Of a DNA stretch of 15,521 nucleotides, positions 6,365 through 14,262 are shown piece by piece; position 1 is the first letter of the stretch, and every line of letters begins with the position of its first letter. A model generated the notes under the pieces. It saw nothing but the letters and a program-made list of their open reading frames with translations, was not told where the DNA came from and did not search any database. The position numbers were made by a program, and so were the translations under genes. Origin of the DNA: Planctomycetota bacterium (GTDB lineage: Bacteria > Planctomycetota > Phycisphaerae > WQYP01); assembly GCA_021828935.1 (NCBI GenBank), contig JAJZCU010000005.1, forward strand, positions 1-15,521, written 5' to 3'.

Positions 6365-6871
6365 ATGGGTCCGCGCAGCAAACCATCAGCGCATTACGAA
6401 GCCGCATTCGAAGATTTTCTTCGCCGCAAGGGCCTGCCGTACATCGCGGTGGATGAGGCCAAAAAATCACTATTCGCCGACGCAAAACTGAAAAGCTTTG
6501 ACTTCGCCGTCTACCGCCCCACCGGAAAAAACCTGTTGGTTGACGTAAAGGGCCGCGCCTGCCGCAGCGGCACAACCTCACTGCAAAATTGGACCACGCG
6601 CGAAGACATTGACGACCTGCGGCAATGGCAGGACCTTTTTGGCGAAAGTTTTCTTGCCATTTTCCTCTTCGTTTACCATTGGCCTGACCGCCCGGAAACC
6701 GCGCCATTTAAGGACATGTTTCAGTTTCAGGAGCGCTGGTACGGCATGTTGGGCATCACCGTGCATGATTATCGCAAAGCGATGCGTGCCCGATCCGAAT
6801 CTTGGGGGACGGTTCACATGCCCATGGCCGATTTTCGCCGGTTGGCCAAACCGTTCGAGGACTGGCTGTAA
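6365..6871 (+). CDS. HYExAFE-family protein with PD-(D/E)XK nuclease-like motif
   Basis: 168-residue protein of unknown function. Residues 10-16 read HYEAAFE, the signature of a small family I recall from planctomycetes as HYExAFE proteins, followed by DFLRRKGLPYI. Further on, SFDF (D46) and LLVDVKGR (D60, K62) sit on predicted beta-strands spaced as in the PD-(D/E)XK nuclease fold (D...DxK), with E12 or E16 as a possible helix-1 acid. The central part (93-135) is rich in aromatics (FLAIFLFVYHW, FQERWYGM). No signal peptide or membrane helix is evident. ATG 6365 is preferred over ATG 6341 because AGGA (6353-6356) lies eight bases upstream and homologues as I remember them begin shortly before HYE. 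It follows nuoI on the same strand. Nuclease activity is an inference from motif spacing; the family match is from memory of its signature. Confidence 0.85.
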   Translation: MGPRSKPSAHYEAAFEDFLRRKGLPYIAVDEAKKSLFADAKLKSFDFAVYRPTGKNLLVDVKGRACRSGTTSLQNWTTREDIDDLRQWQDLFGESFLAIFLFVYHWPDRPETAPFKDMFQFQERWYGMLGITVHDYRKAMRARSESWGTVHMPMADFRRLAKPFEDWL

Positions 6872-7392
6872 GGCCGACGCGGGTCAACGACCGCGGTGTT
6901 TATTCACAAATCACCCCGGCGACGCGCAGCGCCCGCCCATAAAGCCGCGACCGCGGGTCGCGCCCGGCAAGCCGCAGGCGCAGGCGAACACGCGGTTTCA
7001 TCCACAGATTTACACAGATTACCACAGATTCGAACGACGACGGCGACGAAATGAACGCATATATATATCCCCAGGCTTGCCGGGCGGCGCCGCGACGGTG
7101 TGCCTTGTGAAATAATAGCGGCGGGCCGCCGACCCCACCGCAACCCCAATGGGCGAACCGCGTTAATAGGATATAACGCCAGCACGAACACCTGGGGCGT
7201 CGTCCAACGGGGCGTGTGCTCGCCATATGGCAAGCCAAAAAACCGGCATGTCCAGTATGGCGACGGAGCCCCTTCCAATGTTGGCGGGGCGGCCTACGGT
7301 GGGCGCCCGGCGCGCCGCGGGTAATAATAAGGCAGTGGCTGATTGTGCGCCAATGGACGCCACCGCCCCCGAAATGAAGGTCATAGCAAAAA
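6872..7392. other. 521-base stretch without a convincing gene
   Basis: Contains a 7-bp perfect-arm hairpin (6946-6952/6956-6962, loop 3) without a plus-strand T-run, a three-unit 10-bp repeat (7001-7030), and AT-rich spots (7059-7070; TATAAC at 7172-7177) without a convincing -35. Open frames on both strands cross the repeat, but their composition is that of shadow ORFs. Confidence 0.55.
7001..7030. repeat. Three tandem 10-bp units of CACAGATT type
   Basis: TCCACAGATT, TACACAGATT and ACCACAGATT follow each other without a gap, sharing NNCACAGATT or its one-base variant ACACAGATT, in phase with one DNA helical turn. The preceding bases make TCATCCACA (6999-7007), one mismatch from the DnaA box TTATCCACA. 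I recall very similar CACAGATT strings in intergenic regions of many unrelated genomes, where they give spurious ORFs, so this may be a spread intergenic repeat rather than an origin. Confidence 0.6.
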
Positions 7393-7716
7393 ATGAAACT
7401 ATTCGGGTATTCGATCAATTCCGCGGATGATGACGGGCCGCTGGAACTTCGCGAAGTTTCGCTCCTCCTTTCAATCGAAGAGATCGAGGTTTTGGCTGCG
7501 TTTGCACGGGACGCGAAGGCGCGGTTCACAAGCTGCTCGCCCACGTCGGGCCAGTCGCATGTGCATCTCAGGGACACCCCTGAAGGGCGGAATGCGTCGG
7601 GGCCGGACCTGGTCATCGTTTACCGTGACGCCGAGGAACCCCCCGCCCAAGGGCCACCGCCGAATCTTATGGATGGTAATCTCTCGGGCGGCGACGGATT
7701 TCACGCCGGTCTGTGA
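7393..7716 (+). CDS. Small acidic hypothetical protein
   Basis: 107 residues beginning MKLFGYSINSADDDGPLELR, then a helix (28-46), a beta-like SHVHLRD (55-61) and PDLVIVYRD (71-79), and a Gly/Pro-rich tail (81-107). The start pattern and alternating strand-helix layout remind me of a small family with the opening GYSINS.D.GPLEL, possibly of immunity-protein type, but I cannot name it with confidence. AAGG at 7377-7380 lies 12 bases before the ATG. The tail differs in character from the compact first 80 residues, so the 3' end may be eroded or frameshifted. It is flanked by gene-poor DNA on both sides and has no obvious partner. Likely real because of its coherent composition. Confidence 0.55.
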   Translation: MKLFGYSINSADDDGPLELREVSLLLSIEEIEVLAAFARDAKARFTSCSPTSGQSHVHLRDTPEGRNASGPDLVIVYRDAEEPPAQGPPPNLMDGNLSGGDGFHAGL

Positions 7717-8245
7717 CTTGTTCTGGCAGTGGCGTTCCTGGACCGGTTGGAGGCCGTCAAGCTTTTGGAACCGCTCCGGGACCGCGGGCCAATCCGCTGT
7801 GACGGGCAGCCGCCATGGCGGCGGAACCCCCGGCAAAATGGTGTTTGTTCGCGGGCCGGGGCGGCGTTAAAATCCCGCAAATGCGCAAAAAGGGTATGCA
7901 TGCTTTGCCCTGATGCAAACGTTGATGGAAGCCCAGGTTGGCGCGCGCCTGGCGTCGGCGGCCTCGCGCGGACGGGCGTGTGTCGGCACGCCGTTGCGCC
8001 CCGGCAACCGACGACGGCGAACGCTCCGTTCGCGCTCCAAAGCTACGCCCAAGGCGGCAACGGCGTTGCCGCCGGTTATTCCGATCCTCGGGCCGACCAT
8101 ACGGGCCGTGACAAGTAGTTGGGTCGGCAAAACCTTTAAAAGCTATTGGAACTGGACGGGGGCCGTGAAGGGTAGGATCAATGAGCCCAGATTCGACTTT
8201 CTTAAAAATTCCGTCAATTCCGCAGCCGTTACCCGAGGAACGAAG
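7717..8245. other. 529-base stretch without a recognisable gene
   Basis: An open frame runs from 7913 into the propeller gene, but its first 111 residues are Arg/Ala/Pro-rich without domain features and it lacks a ribosome site. Minus-strand frames here are also low in coding character. I see no T-run terminator, clear promoter or repeat. Confidence 0.5.
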
Positions 8246-9343
8246 ATGCAGCCGCTCATTGCCCGCCAGTCAATAGGCCCGGCATTTTTCGTGTCCATGC
8301 TCGCCGCCGCTTGTGCCAACATTGCCGGATGCTGCCTCGCGCCCCGTTCCGCATTTGGTCGGCTGCGCCCCTCGCAGCTCGAAGAACCGCGCGTCGTGCG
8401 GCTGCCCGGCGGGCCGTTGGCCGGCCGCGACAGAGCGGGCATCACGCGGTGCCCCTTGGGCACCAGGGAATATTGCCTGTGGTATCGCGGCGGCCGCATA
8501 TTCGTGCTCAACGGCGAAACCGGCGGGTTTAGGCTGGCAGCTACGGTCCCGTTACACTTGGATTCTGTAGTAGCACCGCGTAGCGGACGGAGTGTCTTTG
8601 TGACCGGCGATCGCGGCTGGATGCGGGTCGGCCTCGACGGGCGCTTCCGTGGCCCACTGCGCGCCCCGGCGCGGCGCATTGGCGCGCTTGCCGTTTCGGG
8701 TAAGCGTGGGCTCATCGCCGCAATAACTGGGAAATCGAAAATCATCGTTTGGAGGCGCGGGGCGCGTCGCCCGGCGGCAATTCTCCAGCCGTTGCCGGTG
8801 GCGCCGTGCCCGGCGACCTCGCTGGCACAGTGCGGACTCCGTGTTTTTTTCTCCCGCGGCGGCCATTATCTGTTCGGGTGCGGCCCCACCGGGTATCGCT
8901 GCTGGGCGATCGCCCACCGCGACGGAGCCTACGTCTTCCACAATATCCCGGTCCCGATTATAAGAAATGCCGTCGGCGCTCGCCCGTCCCCGCGGGGGCG
9001 CCATCTGTTTGTTTGGACGAGGGGGGCGCTGCCGTACCTGACGACCTGCTGGCGGCCGCAAACCATTTTTATGCTTCCCTGGCCAGCCCCGCGCGGCCGC
9101 GGCCTCACCGCGCCCAAGCTGACGGCCGTCGCCATGGGCTACCCCGGCCGCTCGTGGCCCGACCCGGCGCTGCACGTCTCGCCGAACGGTCGCTGGCTGG
9201 CGATCGGCCGGACCGTGTTCGATCAGCGCGACCGACGTTTGTATCGCTGCGAGGGAACGTCAAGAAAGGCATTCTCGGACAACAGCCGGCAGCTCGCGGT
9301 GCTCGGACGACCTTCGGTGAGGATTTACCGCCTTCCGCGTTAA
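8246..9343 (+). CDS. Putative lipoprotein with beta-propeller-like repeats
   Basis: 365 residues from ATG 8246, which has GAGGAA at 8235-8240, a good Shine-Dalgarno. Residues 1-28 are a signal peptide (R7, hydrophobic 10-28) ending in lipobox IAGC, with C29 as the candidate lipidated cysteine. The rest is a series of strand-rich blocks with propeller-blade wording: YCLWYRGGRIFVLNGETG (76-93), SVVAPRSGRSVFVTGDRG (107-124), LAVSGKRGLIAAITG (148-162), FFSRGGHYLFGCG (201-213), PSPRGRHLFVWTRG (247-260), LHVSPNGRWLAIGRTVF (309-325) and FSDNSRQLAVLG (343-354). This suggests six or seven WD40/TolB-like blades. It may be a cell-surface or periplasmic binding protein; no catalytic motif is visible. The longer open frame back to 7913 is not used. 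It converges with the hybrid kinase gene across 245 bp. Confidence 0.72.
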   Translation: MQPLIARQSIGPAFFVSMLAAACANIAGCCLAPRSAFGRLRPSQLEEPRVVRLPGGPLAGRDRAGITRCPLGTREYCLWYRGGRIFVLNGETGGFRLAATVPLHLDSVVAPRSGRSVFVTGDRGWMRVGLDGRFRGPLRAPARRIGALAVSGKRGLIAAITGKSKIIVWRRGARRPAAILQPLPVAPCPATSLAQCGLRVFFSRGGHYLFGCGPTGYRCWAIAHRDGAYVFHNIPVPIIRNAVGARPSPRGRHLFVWTRGALPYLTTCWRPQTIFMLPWPAPRGRGLTAPKLTAVAMGYPGRSWPDPALHVSPNGRWLAIGRTVFDQRDRRLYRCEGTSRKAFSDNSRQLAVLGRPSVRIYRLPR

Positions 9344-9588
9344 TTAAAACGAGCGGGCTTCCCGGGCCGCTACCAAATGTTTGGGGCAAGGATTTCCATG
9401 TGGCAATTGGCGTATCACCATATTTATGAAATGTTTTCGGCAATAACCGTCTGTGCTGGCCGACGACCACGGCCCGGCGCTTACGCTTTCGGCTCTGATG
9501 GGCGGCGGCGTGCGGCCGCGGTCGCGGCATTTTTCCATTTGCCGGAGATTTCGCGCCCGAGAACCAAAATCCCACTTACTACTTCGTC

Positions 9589-12500
9589 TTATTCTGTTGT
9601 GCCGCGGCTACCGCTTTCGCCGCCCGCCGGGGCTTTGACTGTTGCCAGGATCACGCGTTCCAAGTGTTCGGGGTCCACGGGCTTGGTGAGGTGCGTTGCG
9701 AAGCCGGCGGCTTGAGTGCGAATGACGTCGTCTTCCATGCCAAAGCCAGTAAGCGCGATGGCGGGCGCGGCATCGGGACGGCGGCGGCGGAGTTCTGATA
9801 TGAAATCCAGGCCAGTGCCGTCGGGTAGCCCAAGGTCGCTAACGATCACGTCAAACGGTTCAGCCAATGCGGCATCCAACGCGCGGGCCACGGTTCCGGC
9901 CAGCGCTACTTGGTGGCCCGAGGCGCGCAACAGCCGCTGCATGACGTGCGCGGTATCGGCGTGGTCTTCCACCAACAATATCCGCAGGGAAGCGGGCGCT
10001 GCGGCCGTCGGCGGCGGCAACTGGAAGCCGGTCCCGGTTTTTGTATTCAGCGTTACCGGCAATTCAACGGCAAAGACGGCGCCCTTTCCCGGCCCGGCAC
10101 TGGAGGCGGTGACGCGCCCGCCGTGCAATTCCGTGAGCGTGCGGGTAATGGCCAGTCCCAGCCCCAGGCCGCCAAACTGCCGCGTGATGGCCGTACCACC
10201 CTGCTCGAAGGCATTAAATAAGTTGGGAATTACCTCCGGATCCATCCCTATGCCGGAGTCGTGGACTTCAACGCGAATGCAGTCGCCAGCGTCGCGCGAA
10301 ACGATGGAAATGGCGCCCTTTGAGGGGGTGAATTTGACGGCATTCTTTAACAGATTCCAAAAAATTTGCCGGATGCGGGCCCCGTCGCCTTGGATATGAA
10401 AGCGTTTTGCGTGAAGGGCCACCGTGGGCGCAATATGCTTGTCGGCAAAATCCTGATGACACATGTCCACCACATGATGCAGGGCCGCATGAACATCAAT
10501 TCGCGTGCGCACGAGTTCGAGTTTTCCTTTGGCAATGCGCGTCAAGTCCAGCAGATCATCAATGAGCCGCGCTTCCAGTTCCACGTTGCGCTTCACCAGG
10601 CGCAAATCTTCGCGCACTTGCGCGGGCAATTCGCCTTGTCGCTCCAGCGTGGCTAACGCGCCCAGCACCGGCGCCAGCGGCGTGCGCAGTTCATGCGAAA
10701 GCACCGCCAAAAATTGGTCCTTCGCCTGGCTGGCCTGTTCGGCAGCCTCCTTGGCCTCCTTTAATGCCAACTGTGCCATGGTGGCGTCATGGACATCGCT
10801 CACGGTGCCCACCCATTCAGCAACCTCCCCGTTTTCATTAAGCATCGGAACGCCGCGCGAAACCATGTACCGGTATTGCCCATCGCGCCGGCGGAGGCGA
10901 TAGACCGCGTCGAGTATTTTCCTTTGCGCTACGTGCTCCGGCCAAATTTTGGCCATCGCGGCGGCGTCATCCGGGTGTAAGGCATTCAGCCATCCATTGT
11001 TTTTATATTCAGCGAAAGTTTGGCCGGTAAAGGCCTCCCAGGCGGGAATCTCAGTGACAATCCGCCCGTCCCGACCGGTGGTCCAAACCAGGGCGGATGT
11101 GGCTTCGGCCAAAGAACGGTAGCGGTTTTCGTTAATCCGAATGGCCCGCTCATTTTGTTTTAGCGCGCTAATGTCAGAAATAGAGCCCATGACCAGGTCG
11201 TCGGCGTCGCCGAGTTTCAAGGCGCCGATGAGCACCCATATCCGTTGACCATCCTTTCGTATGAATTGCTTTTCGTACAATTCGCAACGGCCGGCCAGCC
11301 GGACCTGTTCGCCGGCGCGCGCGTCGGCCTGAGCAAACTCCGGCGGGGTCATCACCGCCCAATTCACGCGGCCGGCGAGCAGATCTTCCTGAGTACGCCC
11401 AACCATGTTAAGGAAAGCATGGTTGGCGTCTACCACTGTTCCATCGAATTTCGCGACGATAATACCGGTGACGCTGACGTCGAAGAGTTGCCGGAAGCGT
11501 GCTTCGCTTTGCCGCAACGCCAGGCTGGATTGGCGGCGCAACCGCGCCAAGGCCAACATGCCACCGATGCGCGCCAATAGTTCTCGCGCGTCAAAGGGCT
11601 TGACAATATAATCATCGGCGCCGGCTTTAAGACCATCCACCCGCGCTTCCGCGCCAGCGCGGGCGGACAGCATGATCACGGGAATGTCGCGCATTGCGGA
11701 ATCGGCGCGCAGGGCGCTTAGCAGGCCAAAGCCGTCCAGGCGCGGCATCATCGCATCGGTAAGCAACAAATCTGGCCGCCTGGCGCGGGCCGCCGCCAGC
11801 GCTTCCTGCCCGTTGCTCACGCATTGCACGTCCCAGTACGGGGCCAGTAATCTGGAAACATATTGGCACATATCAGCGTTGTCATCGGCCAGGAGAATAT
11901 GCGCACGGCGACCGCCGTCGTCGTGGGCAAATTTCGCGAGAGCGTTGGGCCCGGAGTCACCGTCGAACAGCACATCTGGCTGATTTCCGTCATCGGCTTT
12001 GGCCGCGCCGGGATTATCCATCCAACGCAGCGCTTCATCCGCGAATGCCCGCGCACTAGCGGCCGCCTTTTCGGGGCCGGCCACCGCCGCCGCCATAAGC
12101 TCCGCGGGCAGATGCGCACAGCCAAATGGCACGGCCACGGTGAACGTACTGCCCTGACCAAGCACGCTGGAAACCGTGACCTCTCCCCCATGCAGGCGGA
12201 CCAATTCCTGAACCAGGGCCAGCCCGATGCCGGAGCCTTCGTGCGTGCGGCCCTGCGCGGTTTGCACGCGGTGAAATCGCTCAAAAATCCGGCCCACTTC
12301 ATCTTCGGGAATTCCCAGGCCCGTATCGGCCACGGCGAGTACCGCATGATCCCCCCGGGCCCGCAACGTGACCGTGATGCCGCCCTTGAACGTGTATTTA
12401 AACGCGTTGGACAATAAATTTAATACAATTTTTTCCCACATGTCGCGGTCAACGTGTACCGCGTCGGGCAAAGGCGGGCAATCCACAGTAAAGGCGAGAT

Positions 12501-13932
12501 CCGCACGCTGGGCCACCGCACGAAAATTGCTGGCAAGGTCGGCGGTCAGCGCGGCAAGATCAACCGGAGCGTACGCAGCTTGCACGCGCCCGGCCTCCAG
12601 ACGTGAAAACTCCAGCAGGTTATTGACCAGCCGATGCAACCGCTGAGCATTGCGCCGAACGGTCTCCAGGCGTTGCCGGTCATCCGCGGAAAAATCGTGC
12701 GCGCGGTCGGCGGCAGGTTCCTGGGCGTCGGGGGGCGGACGCGAGAGAATTTCCTCCAGCGGACCCAGCAGCAGCGTCAGCGGGGTGCGAAACTCATGGC
12801 TGATATTGCTAAAGAAAGCGGTCTTCGCACGGTCCAATTCCGCCAAGGTCTCGGCGCGGCGGCGCTGGTCTTCATAGGCCCGCGCATCGGCCAGGGCGCC
12901 GGCGATGTGGCTGGCCATTAATTCATAAAAGCCTTGGTAATCGGGGTCGAGCCGTTTCAGCGGATTCACCCCCGCGAGCACGAATCCCGCCGGCGCCGCC
13001 CGCCCCGGACTTTTTAAAGGCACAACGACAGCGGTTTCCGGCGGCACGGGCCATGGGCCACGCGGAATTTCCGCGGCGGCGCAAGACGTTGAGCCAACGG
13101 AGTTTTTCAACGACACTTCCGCCAGAACATCCGTGAGCGCCCGGCCCAGAAATGGACAGGGCGTTGGCGGATCGGTGAGCGCCACCACTTCGGGGCACAG
13201 CCACTGCGGCGCGGCGCCGCCGGACAGTCCGGTGCGCGTGGCCTGCTTTTGATCGGCGGAAAATAAATAAATGGCGCCGAACGGAATGTCGTGCGGGTTT
13301 TCGGCCAGAATTTTGGTCGCCGCCGCGCAGGTTTCAACTTCGGTTTTCCGTATGGCGCCCAGCGCGGCCAGATCGCGCAGCGTGCGCAGGCGCCGCGCCG
13401 CCAGCACTTTTTCCGTGGTTTCTTTGACCGGCGTAAACACGCCGGCAATACCGCCGCTTTCATCGCGAATGGGACTGTAGGAAAAAGTAAAATAACATTC
13501 TTCCGGATAGCCCTTCCGATTGATTGGCAAAAACAGGTCTTCCGACCAGGTGGCCCGCCCCGTGGTCACAACCCCCTGAAGCATGGGCCCCACGACCTCC
13601 CAGATTTCAGCCCAGCACAGGCGCCCCGCCTGGCCCAGGCTTTGCCGCGGATGCTTCATTCCCAGAACAGGAATGTACGGATCGTTATACAGAATGGTTA
13701 ATTCCGGGCCCCACCAGATGATGATCGGAAATTGTGAATTTAAGCAGATGCTCACGCTGGTGCGCAGACTTTGCGGCCATTGTTCCACCGGTCCCAGCGG
13801 ACTTTTGGCCCAGTCGAATCCGCGCATCAGCGCCCCGGTCTCGCCGCCCCCGGTAAAACAACTGTATGCCGCGGAGGCCGCACTCGTGGTTGGCTTGACG
13901 GGGTCCATGCGCGGTTCACCGGGCGTTGCCAT
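9589..13932 (-). CDS. Hybrid sensor histidine kinase with two kinase cores and two receivers
   Basis: 1447 residues, apparently soluble (no convincing membrane helix). Domain order: PAS-like (about 35-180), GAF-like (185-350), HisKA 1 with H379 (NISHEFRTPL), HATPase 1 (N509; DTGLGIP at 536; GSGIGLAL), receiver 1 (D683-D684, D726, K778), PAS (807-925), PAS (935-1052, ending EWVGTVSDVHD), HisKA 2 with H1080 (VLSHELRTPL), HATPase 2 (N1197; DSGIGM at 1225; GLGLGLAI), and receiver 2 (E1322-D1323, D1366, K1417). All phospho-acceptor and ATP-lid residues are intact, so both cores could be active and a multistep relay within one chain is possible. There is no HPt or DNA-binding domain, so an external phosphotransfer partner is needed. 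ATG 13932 is backed by AAGGA on the minus strand about 10 bases upstream; M9 is an alternative. It is transcribed alone, divergent from the helicase. Confidence 0.93.
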   Translation of the reverse strand: MATPGEPRMDPVKPTTSAASAAYSCFTGGGETGALMRGFDWAKSPLGPVEQWPQSLRTSVSICLNSQFPIIIWWGPELTILYNDPYIPVLGMKHPRQSLGQAGRLCWAEIWEVVGPMLQGVVTTGRATWSEDLFLPINRKGYPEECYFTFSYSPIRDESGGIAGVFTPVKETTEKVLAARRLRTLRDLAALGAIRKTEVETCAAATKILAENPHDIPFGAIYLFSADQKQATRTGLSGGAAPQWLCPEVVALTDPPTPCPFLGRALTDVLAEVSLKNSVGSTSCAAAEIPRGPWPVPPETAVVVPLKSPGRAAPAGFVLAGVNPLKRLDPDYQGFYELMASHIAGALADARAYEDQRRRAETLAELDRAKTAFFSNISHEFRTPLTLLLGPLEEILSRPPPDAQEPAADRAHDFSADDRQRLETVRRNAQRLHRLVNNLLEFSRLEAGRVQAAYAPVDLAALTADLASNFRAVAQRADLAFTVDCPPLPDAVHVDRDMWEKIVLNLLSNAFKYTFKGGITVTLRARGDHAVLAVADTGLGIPEDEVGRIFERFHRVQTAQGRTHEGSGIGLALVQELVRLHGGEVTVSSVLGQGSTFTVAVPFGCAHLPAELMAAAVAGPEKAAASARAFADEALRWMDNPGAAKADDGNQPDVLFDGDSGPNALAKFAHDDGGRRAHILLADDNADMCQYVSRLLAPYWDVQCVSNGQEALAAARARRPDLLLTDAMMPRLDGFGLLSALRADSAMRDIPVIMLSARAGAEARVDGLKAGADDYIVKPFDARELLARIGGMLALARLRRQSSLALRQSEARFRQLFDVSVTGIIVAKFDGTVVDANHAFLNMVGRTQEDLLAGRVNWAVMTPPEFAQADARAGEQVRLAGRCELYEKQFIRKDGQRIWVLIGALKLGDADDLVMGSISDISALKQNERAIRINENRYRSLAEATSALVWTTGRDGRIVTEIPAWEAFTGQTFAEYKNNGWLNALHPDDAAAMAKIWPEHVAQRKILDAVYRLRRRDGQYRYMVSRGVPMLNENGEVAEWVGTVSDVHDATMAQLALKEAKEAAEQASQAKDQFLAVLSHELRTPLAPVLGALATLERQGELPAQVREDLRLVKRNVELEARLIDDLLDLTRIAKGKLELVRTRIDVHAALHHVVDMCHQDFADKHIAPTVALHAKRFHIQGDGARIRQIFWNLLKNAVKFTPSKGAISIVSRDAGDCIRVEVHDSGIGMDPEVIPNLFNAFEQGGTAITRQFGGLGLGLAITRTLTELHGGRVTASSAGPGKGAVFAVELPVTLNTKTGTGFQLPPPTAAAPASLRILLVEDHADTAHVMQRLLRASGHQVALAGTVARALDAALAEPFDVIVSDLGLPDGTGLDFISELRRRRPDAAPAIALTGFGMEDDVIRTQAAGFATHLTKPVDPEHLERVILATVKAPAGGESGSRGTTE

Positions 13933-14085
13933 GCGTCCACGATCCTTTTAACAAACCACCGCGAACGCAGCGCCGCAGTTGCGCACCGGCACGGGCATAT
14001 GTCACCGCGTTGACCTGCGGTCGATCGTCCGCCCGGCCCGGCGAATTACCAGCCAAAATGATTACGGGAAGAATAGCGGCTGTTT

Positions 14086-14106
14086 AGGCCAATGTCACTA
14101 TGGCCT
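14086..14106. promoter_or_regulatory. Dyad AGGCCA-N9-TGGCCT, possible operator
   Basis: Perfect 6-bp arms (14086-14091 and 14101-14106) are separated by nine bases in the divergent intergenic region. The spacing fits a dimeric repressor or activator, but a dyad this short in GC-rich DNA can occur by chance. There is no T-run, so it is not an intrinsic terminator. Confidence 0.25.
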
Positions 14107-14199
14107 GCCGAACGCGGGGTAGGGTAGCGCGGCAATGTGGCTGGCAGTGCGCCGATTAGCCCCGCCGCAAAAATCTGTCGCCCCCGCCGGCCCGTGCGC

Positions 14200-14228
14200 T
14201 TGAGCCAAAACGATTTCCCAACTACCAT
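14200..14228 (+). promoter_or_regulatory. Weak candidate helicase promoter TTGAGC-N17-TACCAT
   Basis: TTGAGC (14200-14205), the same -35 hexamer as before the Rieske gene, is followed after 17 bases by TACCAT (14223-14228, four of six to TATAAT). Transcription would begin near 14235 and leave a leader of about 24 bases. Confidence 0.25.
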
Positions 14229-14262
14229 GTTTCACGAGAATATGAATAATGGACAACTATGA
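14227..14262 (+). other. 11-codon upstream ORF overlapping the helicase start (ATGA)
   Basis: ATG 14227 opens MFHENMNNGQL, whose TGA (14260-14262) overlaps the helicase ATG (14259-14261) as ATGA. An internal ATG at 14242 gives a six-residue version that would remain on a transcript starting near 14235. Such overlaps can couple translation; neither ATG has a strong ribosome site, so this may be chance. Confidence 0.2.

Larger units (their letters stand above)
13933..14258. other. 326-base divergent intergenic region
   Basis: Lies between the hybrid kinase (leftward) and the helicase (rightward), so it should hold both promoters. Visible elements are a 6-bp dyad (14086-14106), a possible helicase promoter (14200-14228) and an 11-codon upstream ORF (14227-14262). 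I could not pick out a convincing kinase promoter on the minus strand. Confidence 0.55.

Noticed and set aside
6946..6962. GC hairpin as a terminator after the HYExAFE gene
   Set aside because: Seven-bp perfect arms but no T-run on the plus strand, and palindromes of this kind are expected in GC-rich DNA.
6900..7616. 238-codon open frame on the minus strand
   Set aside because: It has no domain, is rich in Arg/Ser/Gly and crosses the CACAGATT repeat, giving the kind of ICVNLW string typical of spurious ORFs; it also overlaps the better small ORF at 7393.
7913..8245. Upstream extension of the propeller lipoprotein
   Set aside because: Its residues are Arg/Ala/Pro-rich without structure, whereas ATG 8246 has a GAGGAA ribosome site and starts a signal peptide with lipobox.
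6872..8245. Mobile element or prophage remnant
   Set aside because: No transposase or integrase fragment, terminal inverted repeats or target duplication could be seen.
8749..9429. 226-codon plus-strand frame inside the propeller gene
   Set aside because: Pro/Arg-rich composition typical of an out-of-frame shadow; the overlapping frame has clear repeat motifs.
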